A stretch of 64,000 nucleotides of DNA from Sphingobium psychrophilum (lineage in GTDB: Bacteria > Pseudomonadota > Alphaproteobacteria > Sphingomonadales > Sphingomonadaceae). Position 1 is the first letter of the stretch. Each line of letters starts with the position of its first letter. Below, one piece after another: positions 8,167 to 15,715 of the stretch. The notes under the pieces were generated by a model. It did not search any database and was not told the DNA's origin. It worked only from the letters and a program-made list of their open reading frames with translations. A program made the translations under genes and the position numbers. The stretch covers positions 124,001-188,000 of the forward strand of contig NZ_JABBFV010000002.1 of NCBI RefSeq assembly GCF_012927105.1, written 5' to 3'.

Positions 8167-10503
8167 TCATTTCTTTGGCAGGGCATAGGCGATCAACTGG
8201 TCGCTGGACCCCGACAGCATCGCGCCATGGCCACCGGCCGCGATCACCACGAACTGGCGACCGCTGGCGTTGGACCAATAGCTGCTGGGCGACGCATTGC
8301 CGCCGGCGGGCAGGCGCGCCTTCCAAAGCAGCCGCCCGGTCGCCGTGTCATAGGCGCGAAACGCATGTTCCTGGGTCGCGCCGATAAACGTCAGCCCGCT
8401 GGCCGTCGCCACCGATCCGCCGATATTGGGCACGCCCATCGGGATCGGTACGAAGGTCGGCAGCGCCAGCGGCCCGCTGTCGCGCGACGTTCCGAACAGG
8501 CGGCTCCACACCATCTTGCCGGTTTTCAGGTCAACGGCATTAATCCGGCCATAGGGCGGCTGCTGGCACGGAATGGCGAGCGGCGACAGGAACGGCGCGA
8601 TCTGCGCGGCATAGGGCACGCCCTGTTGCGCTGCCGGGCCACCGACATCGCCCATATGGATGGCGTTCATCGGCTTGATGCCGCGCCGGTCGGCCTCTGC
8701 GCGCGGGATCAGGCGGTTATAATTGCCGACCTGGTTGTTGTTGACGATCATCAGCCCGCGCCGGGGATCGACCGAAACCCCGCCCCAATCGATCCCGCCC
8801 AGATAGCCGGGCCAGGTGATCGTCGGATGCTGCGTCGACAGCGGCGTCATGTCGCCATCGAACCGCGCCTCCCTGAACCGGATGCGGCAGATCGCCTGGT
8901 CGATCGGGGTCAGCCCCCACATGCCCCTTTCCGTCGGGCGCGGCCCGGTGAAGCTCGGGATGCCGACCGAATAGGGCTGCGTTTTCGACAGGCGTTCGCC
9001 CGGCACCACGCCCTGCGGCACGGGGCGTTCCTCGACCGGCAGGATCGGCTTGCCGGTCGCGCGATCGAGGAAGAAAATCTCGCCGCGCTTGGTCGGCTGG
9101 AGCAGGCCGCGCACCCCGCCGGGCAGGTCGACCAGCGTGGACTGCGCCGGCACGTCATAATCCCACAGGTCGTGATGCGTCGTCTGGAACGACCATCGCA
9201 CCGCGCCGGTCATGCCATCCAGGGCAATCACCGAACTGGCATAGCGATCGTCATTGGCCGTCCGATGCCCGCCGAAATAATCGGGCGTGGCATTGCCGGT
9301 CGGTACATAGACCAGGCCCAGCGTTTCGTCCGAACTCATCGGTGCCCAGCTATTGGGCGTGCCGGGCGTGAAGGTCGCGCCGGGCGCGGGCAGGCCATGG
9401 TCGTCGGGGCGGCCGATGTCGAATGCCCAGGCGAAATCGCCGGTCACCGCGTCGAACGCGCGCACGACGCCCGATGGCTCCCTGATCTTCTGCCCGTCCG
9501 TCACCCAGCCGCCCAGCACCAGCCGCCCGCGCACCAGGGCGGGGGGCGACGTGACGAAATAATAGCCCTTGTCCACCTGGCCCAGCCCGGTCTTCAGGTC
9601 GACCTGACCACCGCGCCCGAAACCGGGGCAGGGCCGCCCGGTCGCAGCGTCCAGCGCGATCAGCCGCGCATCGAGCGTGGCGGTAAATATGCGCTCGGCG
9701 CAGGCCCCCGTTGCGCCGGGCACGCGATAATAGGTCACGCCCCGGCACACCAGGCCATAGACCCCGACCAGGTCCGTCTTGGGATTATGCCGCCACAATT
9801 GCCGCCCGGTTTCCGGGTCCAGCGCGATCACGTCATTATTGCCCGCGCACAGGAACAGGCGGTTACCGACCTTGATCGGGTTGACCTGAAAGGCGGTACC
9901 CTGCTTTCCGTCGCCCACCTTGCCCGTGTGATAGGTCCAGGTCGGTTCCAGGTTGCCGACATTGAAGGGGCTGATCTGTTCCAGCGGGGAATAGCGCGAT
10001 CCGCCCCGGTCGTTGCCATAGGCGATCCAGTCGCCATCGGCCGCGCTGGCGGGGGCCGGACCCCATATCCGACTCGCCGCGGCAGGCGTGCGATCGGCCC
10101 AGAACGCCAGGCCGATACTTGCCCCGACGATCAGCGCCAGCGCGGGCCACAGCACGCGTCCGCCCGGCAACGGGGCGGATCGCCCGACATGGCGCCGATA
10201 ATAGGGGGTCAGCATATAGAGGCCAAGGCACAGCGGCATGGCTAGGCGCGGGGCCAGCGCCCATCCGTCCAGCCCTACCTCCCACAAGGCCCAGGTGAGG
10301 TTCGCCGCCAGAAAAGCCCAGAACAAAGCGATCGACAGCGGCACCCTGCGCCAGCCAAGTAGCGCGACAGCGACCATGACCAGCCCGGACAGCAGATACC
10401 AGGGCGATCCGCCGAGCATCAGCAAACGCCCGCCAAGCCATGCAAGCGAAAGCCCCGTCACGACAAGCACGATCAGGAAGGCGGCATTGAGGAAGCGTTG
10501 CAT
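8167..10503 (-). CDS. Membrane-bound PQQ-dependent dehydrogenase (glucose/quinate/shikimate type)
   Basis: A 778-residue quinoprotein. About 140 N-terminal residues form four or five membrane segments (AFLIVLVVTGLSLAWL and following), as in membrane glucose dehydrogenase. The rest is the eight-bladed PQQ propeller, starting at DWIAYGNDRGGSRYSPL and including WDYDVPAQ. It would oxidise an alcohol or aldose in the periplasm and deliver electrons to ubiquinone. The ATG at 10503 was chosen because the hydrophobic segment begins right after it. It lies 50 bases after the SnoaL-like gene. The true substrate could be a cyclic alcohol rather than glucose (inference). Confidence 0.88.
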   Translation of the reverse strand: MQRFLNAAFLIVLVVTGLSLAWLGGRLLMLGGSPWYLLSGLVMVAVALLGWRRVPLSIALFWAFLAANLTWALWEVGLDGWALAPRLAMPLCLGLYMLTPYYRRHVGRSAPLPGGRVLWPALALIVGASIGLAFWADRTPAAASRIWGPAPASAADGDWIAYGNDRGGSRYSPLEQISPFNVGNLEPTWTYHTGKVGDGKQGTAFQVNPIKVGNRLFLCAGNNDVIALDPETGRQLWRHNPKTDLVGVYGLVCRGVTYYRVPGATGACAERIFTATLDARLIALDAATGRPCPGFGRGGQVDLKTGLGQVDKGYYFVTSPPALVRGRLVLGGWVTDGQKIREPSGVVRAFDAVTGDFAWAFDIGRPDDHGLPAPGATFTPGTPNSWAPMSSDETLGLVYVPTGNATPDYFGGHRTANDDRYASSVIALDGMTGAVRWSFQTTHHDLWDYDVPAQSTLVDLPGGVRGLLQPTKRGEIFFLDRATGKPILPVEERPVPQGVVPGERLSKTQPYSVGIPSFTGPRPTERGMWGLTPIDQAICRIRFREARFDGDMTPLSTQHPTITWPGYLGGIDWGGVSVDPRRGLMIVNNNQVGNYNRLIPRAEADRRGIKPMNAIHMGDVGGPAAQQGVPYAAQIAPFLSPLAIPCQQPPYGRINAVDLKTGKMVWSRLFGTSRDSGPLALPTFVPIPMGVPNIGGSVATASGLTFIGATQEHAFRAYDTATGRLLWKARLPAGGNASPSSYWSNASGRQFVVIAAGGHGAMLSGSSDQLIAYALPKK

Positions 10504-10553
10504 GAAGGCACCTTGGCGCGCAGGGGGAAGGAAGGAGGAGGCAACCGGTGCGG

Positions 10554-11006
10554 TCAGGCAGGCAGTTGCGCGGCCAGCCAGTCGGGCACGTTCATCCGAT
10601 AGCATTTCTGTTCGTAGAGGCGGCTGATCCGCCATCCGGCAGGCGTGCGGACATAATCATGGATGTACCACAGGCCGAAAACCAGCGTTTCGGCTCTCGT
10701 GCCATCGCTCACGGTCATGGGATTGGTGCAGACGGTCTTGGTCTGCGCGCGGTCGCCGTCGATGCTGTAGCGGGTGGTCGATACGCTATGCTGGAACGCC
10801 AGGATCGGCGTCAGGCTGCTGGCCAGAAACTCTTTAATCTCGCCCAGGCTGCCGGAAACGCCGACCATTTCGGAATAGTCGATCACCGCATCGGCGGTGA
10901 AATACTGGTCCAGCGCATCCCAGTCGCGGCTGTCGACCGCGTAGCAATAGCCCACGATCAAATCCTGTATTTCGAACCGGTCCGACATCTCCTGCACGGT
11001 CAGCAT
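10554..11006 (-). CDS. NTF2/SnoaL-like small protein
   Basis: A 150-residue NTF2-fold protein. It shows the family pattern DLIVGYCYAVDSRDWDALDQYFTADA at the N-terminus and GWRISRLYEQK at the end. AAGGAG precedes either an ATG at 11006 or an in-frame GTG one codon earlier. It is divergent from the larger SnoaL-like gene at 11171 and just upstream of the PQQ dehydrogenase in the same direction. Function is unknown. A dehydratase, isomerase or hydrolase acting on a ring intermediate would fit the fold and setting. Confidence 0.82.
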   Translation of the reverse strand: MLTVQEMSDRFEIQDLIVGYCYAVDSRDWDALDQYFTADAVIDYSEMVGVSGSLGEIKEFLASSLTPILAFQHSVSTTRYSIDGDRAQTKTVCTNPMTVSDGTRAETLVFGLWYIHDYVRTPAGWRISRLYEQKCYRMNVPDWLAAQLPA

Positions 11007-11019
11007 CACCCACTCTCCT

Positions 11020-11035
11020 TCATTCTATAGAATGA
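11020..11035. promoter_or_regulatory. Perfect 16-bp palindrome in a divergent promoter region
   Basis: TCATTCTATAGAATGA is fully self-complementary. It starts 14 bases before the minus-strand start at 11006 and overlaps its leader. A dimeric repressor bound here would block the SnoaL/PQQ dehydrogenase unit. No cognate regulator is adjacent. Confidence 0.5.
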
Positions 11036-11063
11036 TCGGTCGCACAGGCCGGTTGGCCGGCCG

Positions 11064-11079
11064 CCTTTCGTTGGGTAGG
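11064..11079. promoter_or_regulatory. CCTTT-N6-GTAGG box
   Basis: CCTTT-CGTTGG-GTAGG followed by T, 91 bases before the start at 11171. Fifteen of 16 bases match the box at 23732. It is one of seven related sites in this window. Confidence 0.6.
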
Positions 11080-11170
11080 TGTCGAGGGGATAGCGACAGG
11101 GGATGAGGCGTTACCGCAGGCACATGTCAGCGGGCCAATTTGCCTCAAGCATTTATCTAGGAGAGTATAA

Positions 11171-11695
11171 ATGGGTCTAGCCCCGTTCACCGAAGCCGAT
11201 TTCGTCCTGTCCGCAGAGACGCGGGCTGAAATCACCGCCGGGCTGACCGATAGCCAGGCATATATGGTCAATCACTGGATGGACCTGCACGAAGTCATCA
11301 ATCGGGGTGACTGGGACGGCATGGATGCCTTCTTCAACACCGAAACCATGACCTACGACAATCCCAACCGGCCGGATCTGGGCACCTATCATGTCTGGAA
11401 AACCTCGCCGCAGGGCCTGTACACCACTTTCCCGCCCAGCATCTATCGCACGATCAAGGCATGGGGCCGGGGCGACGATGAAATCTGCGTGCTGTGCCAT
11501 CACCATGGCAAACATACCGGCGGTCCCTATATGGGCGTCCAGCCGACCGGCAATGATCTCAACGTCCTGTGGTTCTCGTGGCTGCGCTTCCGCGACGGCA
11601 AGATCGACCATATCTATTCGATCTCGGACGTGCTGACGATGCTCAAGGATCTGGAAGTCATCAAGGTGCCCCAGCCCGTCGATCCCTATAAGTAA
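11171..11695 (+). CDS. SnoaL/NTF2-like protein (polyketide-cyclase-like)
   Basis: A 174-residue protein related to SnoaL-type ester cyclases. It has MVNHWMDLHEVINRGDWDGMDAFF at residues 32-55, a GxYxxFPP region in the middle and KIDHIYSISDVLTML near the end. AGGAGAG lies before the ATG. It is a single-gene unit facing the SnoaL-like gene at 10554-11006 and carries a CCTTT-N6-GTAGG box upstream. It is longer than the other four SnoaL-like proteins here and is not an obvious duplicate of them. Catalytic function is not assignable. Confidence 0.82.
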   Translation: MGLAPFTEADFVLSAETRAEITAGLTDSQAYMVNHWMDLHEVINRGDWDGMDAFFNTETMTYDNPNRPDLGTYHVWKTSPQGLYTTFPPSIYRTIKAWGRGDDEICVLCHHHGKHTGGPYMGVQPTGNDLNVLWFSWLRFRDGKIDHIYSISDVLTMLKDLEVIKVPQPVDPYK

Positions 11696-11743
11696 GCAAT
11701 CCTTGTCCCGGCCGCCTTCTGGGTGGCCGGGGCGCTACCGCCG

Positions 11744-12661
11744 TCAGCTGATGGCACCGATATGGTCGATCCACCGGTGCAGCATCGTCCAGCTTTGCAG
11801 CCGGGTCGATGCGAAATTATGGCAATGGGCCGCGTCGGCCAGCTTCGTCAGCGTGACATGGCGCGACGCGCGATACCCTGCCGGTTCGGCATGGGCATCG
11901 GGGCTGACGTCGATGTCGGCAAAATGCAGATAGACCGGCGCGGCGATCGCAGCCGCCTCCGCCGCCACCCCGCCGGGCATGATGGCCAGCCGCCCATAGC
12001 TATTGGGCGTCAGCGACGCCCGCGCATCGTCGGCTGCGATTACCGTTTCGGGCACGTCTGCGGCATGGAAATAGCCGCGCATCGCCGCCCGATTGGCCGC
12101 GCCATAGCCTGGCCCCGCCACCTGCGCGCCGATGGCCGATCGCACCTCGTCCGACATGGCCAGCCCGATATTGGTAAAGCCAAGCACCGCCACCTGATCG
12201 AAACTGGCCCATGCGGCTTGCTGCACGATGGTCAGCATCCCGCCCATCGAATGGCCGATGCCGGTGATCCGGCGCGCGCGCCCCGCCATGTCCGCGCCCC
12301 ATTCCCCGGCGTCCATCCGTTCCAGAACGGCCGCCAGCGCCAGATGATGCGCCTGCGCGCCGACATGGGGAGTCAACCTATCTTCCCGCTCCGGCTGGCT
12401 GCTGTCCCCCATGCCCAGCGCGTCGAGCGCCAGCACCGCCTTGCCCTGCGCCAGGCAATGATCGACGAAACTATAGCCCGGCCAGCCGTCGATCTGCGCA
12501 TCCCAATACCAGCGGCTATAGGTGCCGCCATGCAGGCAGACGAGCAGGTCGATCGGGCCATCGGGCAGTCTGTCGGGTATCGCCAGGGTCGCCGCGATCT
12601 GGATCGCTTCGCCGAAATCGACCATGGTCTGGACCGGCAGGGACAGTGTGAACTTCGGCAT
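11744..12661 (-). CDS. Alpha/beta hydrolase
   Basis: A 305-residue alpha/beta hydrolase with the oxyanion-hole motif HGGTYSRWYWD, the nucleophile elbow GHSMGG and a late DxxxSPDAH/HCHNF region for the acid and His. The start at 12661 lies 16 bases after the SDR stop. It is the last gene of the seven-gene minus-strand operon that begins with the acyl-CoA dehydrogenase at 16879. Likely an esterase, lactonase or C-C hydrolase for a pathway intermediate; the family does not fix the bond type. Confidence 0.83.
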   Translation of the reverse strand: MPKFTLSLPVQTMVDFGEAIQIAATLAIPDRLPDGPIDLLVCLHGGTYSRWYWDAQIDGWPGYSFVDHCLAQGKAVLALDALGMGDSSQPEREDRLTPHVGAQAHHLALAAVLERMDAGEWGADMAGRARRITGIGHSMGGMLTIVQQAAWASFDQVAVLGFTNIGLAMSDEVRSAIGAQVAGPGYGAANRAAMRGYFHAADVPETVIAADDARASLTPNSYGRLAIMPGGVAAEAAAIAAPVYLHFADIDVSPDAHAEPAGYRASRHVTLTKLADAAHCHNFASTRLQSWTMLHRWIDHIGAIS

Positions 12662-12677
12662 GGATCGCTCTATCCGT

Positions 12678-13433
12678 TCAAAGGCTGAAGCCGCCATCGA
12701 CGATCAATGTCTGGCCAGTAATGTAGCGCGCGCGCTCTGACGCCAGGAAGGCAACGGCCTGCGCAATATCCTCGCCATCACCAAAGCGCTGGAGCGCGAT
12801 CCGCTTGCGCTGCGCTTCCCAAATGGCGGGCGTGTAGAGGGTGGTGAGAAATTCGGCCCCCAATCCCGCGTCGATGATGCCGGGCGCAACCATGTTCGCG
12901 CGGATGCCATAGCGGCCTTCCTCTTTCGCGATGGCGCGGCCCAGCGCCTCGATCCCCGCCTTGGGAACGGACGACAGTGCGTCGCCCGGCGGAAAGCAGT
13001 AATTGGCGACCGACACCACCGACACGAAATTGCCGAAACCCTGCGCGCGGAAATGGGGCAGGGCGGCGGCTACGATGCGGGTGAAGCCGATCAGTTCGAC
13101 CTCGATCACCTGCCGCCACTGGTCCTCGCCGATCTGGCTGACGAAGGGCTGTTCTATGTCCACGCCACTGGCGAAAATCACCGTGCCAATCTCGCCGAAC
13201 CGCGCCTTCGCCTCGGTAAAACCGCTCTGGATGCTGGCCATGTCGGACAGATCGCAATGGACGGCGATCGCCCGGTCCTGGCCTTCGCCCAGCGTGTCGA
13301 TCACCCCCTGCGCCTTGTCCGCGCTGGATCGATAGCCGATCGCCACGCCGTCCCATTCGTCCGCAAGTCGACGACAAATGGCGCTGCCCAGCCCGCCCGT
13401 GCCGCCCACGACAAAGGCTGCGCCCCGGTTCAT
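12678..13433 (-). CDS. Atypical SDR lacking the catalytic tyrosine
   Basis: A 251-residue SDR-fold protein with GGTGGLG for the cofactor and a good C-terminal YITGQTLIVDGGF. The active site departs from the family: with S141 and K158 at normal spacing, the residue at the Tyr position (154) is Ser, read directly from the DNA as TCG. NNAG is replaced by FASG. It overlaps the upstream hydrolase gene by four bases (ATGA). It may bind NAD(P)(H) without classical dehydrogenase chemistry or use another general acid. The reading frame is intact, so it is not simply a pseudogene. Confidence 0.82.
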   Translation of the reverse strand: MNRGAAFVVGGTGGLGSAICRRLADEWDGVAIGYRSSADKAQGVIDTLGEGQDRAIAVHCDLSDMASIQSGFTEAKARFGEIGTVIFASGVDIEQPFVSQIGEDQWRQVIEVELIGFTRIVAAALPHFRAQGFGNFVSVVSVANYCFPPGDALSSVPKAGIEALGRAIAKEEGRYGIRANMVAPGIIDAGLGAEFLTTLYTPAIWEAQRKRIALQRFGDGEDIAQAVAFLASERARYITGQTLIVDGGFSL

Positions 13434-14269
13434 AGCGGCAGATGCGTGGTCAAATGGCGGAGCAGCCGTTCGGCAAAGGCATCATTATGGTCGCCGGTGA
13501 ACATATGGCCCACGCCATGCGCGACCTCGACCTGCAGTTGCGGGGTCAGCGCCTGAAACTGGCGGACGCTCTCATCCGTCACGATCTCGCTCAGTTCCGC
13601 CTTCACCAGAACGACCGGCGTGGTAACGCGCATCGCGGCCGCCACCAGCGCTTCGCCTTCGGATGGCGGATGCAGAAATTCTTGCGACGTCGTGCGCGGA
13701 TCCCAGTGCCAGAACAGCCGCCCGCCATCCGTCCGCATCGCCTTGGCCAGGCCCGACACATCGGCCAGGCGCGGCTGGCCCAGATGGCGGTGCAGCGCAT
13801 CGGCGGCCTCGTCCAGCGACGCGAAGCCCGCTTCGCTGGCGCGGAAGAAGCCACGTATCTCCTCTACCCCTTCGTCATCGATATGCGGCGCAACGTCGGC
13901 CAGCATGATCAGGCGCACGCGATCGGGATGGCGCGACCCGCCGACCAGCGCGCACTGGCCGCCGCGAGACGCGCCCACCAGCGCGACGGGGCGGCTAAGC
14001 GCCATCAGGATCGCTTCGACATCGCGGCCATAGGCTTCCAGCAGATAGTCGCCATCGCTGGCCCAATCGCTGTCGCCATGGCCCCGCAGGTCGAAGGTCA
14101 GGCCATAATAGCCCGCTTGCGCCACCCGCCGCGCCGATCCGGCCCAGGACCGCCGACTTTGCCCGCCGCCATGGAAGAAACATACGGGCGGCGCGGCCGG
14201 ATCGCCATAGGCGTCCGCCACCAGCGCCACGCCGTCGCCCGGCAGGCTGATCCGGGTCGCGGACATCAT
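13430..14269 (-). CDS. Alpha/beta hydrolase
   Basis: A 279-residue alpha/beta hydrolase. It has HGGGQSRRSW for the oxyanion hole, DLRGHGDSDW, the nucleophile elbow GASRGG, and a C-terminal HGVGHMFTGD with the catalytic His. The nucleophile is Ser, so it is not a haloalkane dehalogenase or epoxide hydrolase, which use Asp. The start at 14269 is 16 bases past the VOC gene and has only a weak Shine-Dalgarno; 14266 is equally possible. It is coupled by ATGA overlap to the atypical SDR downstream. Confidence 0.83.
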   Translation of the reverse strand: MMSATRISLPGDGVALVADAYGDPAAPPVCFFHGGGQSRRSWAGSARRVAQAGYYGLTFDLRGHGDSDWASDGDYLLEAYGRDVEAILMALSRPVALVGASRGGQCALVGGSRHPDRVRLIMLADVAPHIDDEGVEEIRGFFRASEAGFASLDEAADALHRHLGQPRLADVSGLAKAMRTDGGRLFWHWDPRTTSQEFLHPPSEGEALVAAAMRVTTPVVLVKAELSEIVTDESVRQFQALTPQLQVEVAHGVGHMFTGDHNDAFAERLLRHLTTHLPL

Positions 14270-14285
14270 GCCGGGCGTTCCGGGC

Positions 14286-14840
14286 TTATTCGGCAGCGAT
14301 CGGCGGCGCGATTTCGGCGAAGCACTCATGTTCGCCGGGACCAGCATAGGCGAATTTACCCGGCGCATGGTGCCATTTGCCGTCATTGAGGCTCTCATAG
14401 GGCGACGCCACTTCGATCATCGCGCCATGCGTGCTCTTGTGCCCGATCCAGCTCCACTTCTGCCAGGTCATGTCGGGGTCGTTATGGGTCTGGCCGCCAC
14501 CGGGCAGGTGCAGCCCTTCGGCCCGCAGCTTCTCCATGGCACCCGGCACATCGTCGGTCGAATAGCACAGGTGATGGACATGCTCGCCCACCTTGTCCAA
14601 CCGGTCGCCCATCGGCGTGCCGGGGGCGGGCTGGATGAACTGGATTTCCGTGCCGCCATCATTGACGAAGGTGGCCCATTTCATGCCGGCATCGGCACCA
14701 CTGGAAAACTCGTCATATTTGACAAGGCGCTTTTCCAGGCTGGCGGGGTCCAGCACGCGCAGGATCTTGGTCCAGTCCACGATCGCGGTGTCCAGATCGC
14801 GCACGACCATACACACATGAGCAAAGGGTCCGCTTGGCAT
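14286..14840 (-). CDS. VOC-superfamily protein
   Basis: A 184-residue vicinal-oxygen-chelate protein. The first beta-alpha-beta-beta-beta module begins FAHVCMVVRDLDTAIVDW, and the second includes HVHHLCYSTDDV and MIEVASP. These give candidate metal ligands His and Glu, as in methylmalonyl-CoA epimerase and glyoxalase I. GAGGAG precedes the ATG. It sits between MaoC hydratase and hydrolase genes of the same operon, so it may act on a CoA thioester as an epimerase or isomerase (inference). Confidence 0.82.
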   Translation of the reverse strand: MPSGPFAHVCMVVRDLDTAIVDWTKILRVLDPASLEKRLVKYDEFSSGADAGMKWATFVNDGGTEIQFIQPAPGTPMGDRLDKVGEHVHHLCYSTDDVPGAMEKLRAEGLHLPGGGQTHNDPDMTWQKWSWIGHKSTHGAMIEVASPYESLNDGKWHHAPGKFAYAGPGEHECFAEIAPPIAAE

Positions 14841-14861
14841 AATCTTATCTCCTCGGAATTT

Positions 14862-15251
14862 TTAGACTTCTATCGTCGCCGTGCCGGAATTGACGGTGCC
14901 CCGTCCTTCGACATCCAGCGTGAAGGCACAGCTGATGCTGTTGCCGTCGATCGCCGCGACCGTGCCGGTCACGGTCGCACGGTCGCCGCCATAAACATTG
15001 TCCAGAAAGCGCGAATCCATCGCCTTGATTCGCCCGCCGGGAAAGGCGCGCATCAGCATGTTCATCATATAGGCGACATTGGCCGGCCCCTGGTTGATGA
15101 CCCGGTCGCCCAGCCCCTTGGCCTTGACCACCTCGACATCCAGATGGATGGGATTGGGATCGGCCAGGAAAACCGCCCATTGCTGCATCGCTTCGGGGCT
15201 GACGCTCTCGATCGTAAAGGGCGGCAACGCATCGCCAACGGCATAGCTCAT
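14862..15251 (-). CDS. MaoC-like hot-dog hydratase subunit (catalytic type)
   Basis: A 129-residue hot-dog-fold protein with the hydratase-2 motif DPNPIHLD at residues 31-38 followed by INQGP. These are the catalytic Asp and His of MaoC enoyl-CoA hydratases. Its ATG overlaps the stop of the partner gene at 15248 (ATGA). A small MaoC subunit next to a FAS1-like one resembles the two-subunit hydratase ChsH1/ChsH2 of actinobacterial steroid side-chain degradation. Expected reaction: hydration of a 2-enoyl-CoA with a bulky acyl group. Confidence 0.84.
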   Translation of the reverse strand: MSYAVGDALPPFTIESVSPEAMQQWAVFLADPNPIHLDVEVVKAKGLGDRVINQGPANVAYMMNMLMRAFPGGRIKAMDSRFLDNVYGGDRATVTGTVAAIDGNSISCAFTLDVEGRGTVNSGTATIEV

Positions 15252-15706
15252 GCGGCAAACTCCTTGCGCGGCAGCACCCAGACATTGTCGGTTTCCAGAA
15301 CCTGCGTCCCGTCCAAAAGATGCAGGCGCAGACGGTATGTCAGCACGTCCATCACCCCCAGCTTGCGGCTGCGCTTGCGGATCAGGCTCAATATTTCGCC
15401 CGTCACCTTGTAACTTGTCCCAACCATCAGCGGCGCGTCGAACTTGACGCCGCTGCTGCCCATCATCGGCCCGTCATCGACATCGAACTCGCATGCTTCG
15501 CATACACCCGCGACGGTCTTCCCCATCGCGACTTGCGTGGCGACATAATAATAGATCGGGTGGGCGGTGCCGTCGCTGGCCGGTTCGATCCCGGTGGATC
15601 GGCACAGCGCGGCATTTTCTTCCGCGCTGATCGTGAAGACCCTCGTGCCGTCCAGCGATATGCCGGCAGCGTCGGGAGCGGGGGGCAGGGTGTCGAGATC
15701 GCTCAT
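15248..15706 (-). CDS. FAS1-like/MaoC N-terminal-type hydratase subunit
   Basis: A 152-residue hot-dog protein of the FAS1-like dehydratase type. It carries YYYVATQVAMGK and CEFDVDDGPMMGSSGVKFDAPLMVGTSYKVTGEI and lacks the DxNPxHxD catalytic motif. It probably pairs with the catalytic subunit at 14862-15251 to form a heterodimeric enoyl-CoA hydratase, with this subunit shaping the acyl pocket. The two genes overlap by four bases. The start at 15706 follows AGGGA and lies nine bases after the acyl-CoA dehydrogenase. Confidence 0.8.
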   Translation of the reverse strand: MSDLDTLPPAPDAAGISLDGTRVFTISAEENAALCRSTGIEPASDGTAHPIYYYVATQVAMGKTVAGVCEACEFDVDDGPMMGSSGVKFDAPLMVGTSYKVTGEILSLIRKRSRKLGVMDVLTYRLRLHLLDGTQVLETDNVWVLPRKEFAA

Positions 15707-15715
15707 GGCTGGTCC

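Noticed and set aside
8227..10245. 672-codon open frame on the plus strand across the PQQ dehydrogenase gene
   Set aside because: It is antisense to a well-conserved gene and its translation is Arg/Ala/Gly/His-rich without recognisable motifs. High third-position GC explains such long antisense frames.
8167..10503. Firm naming of the quinoprotein as glucose dehydrogenase (gcd)
   Set aside because: The family includes quinate, shikimate and other dehydrogenases of the same architecture, and context does not favour glucose.
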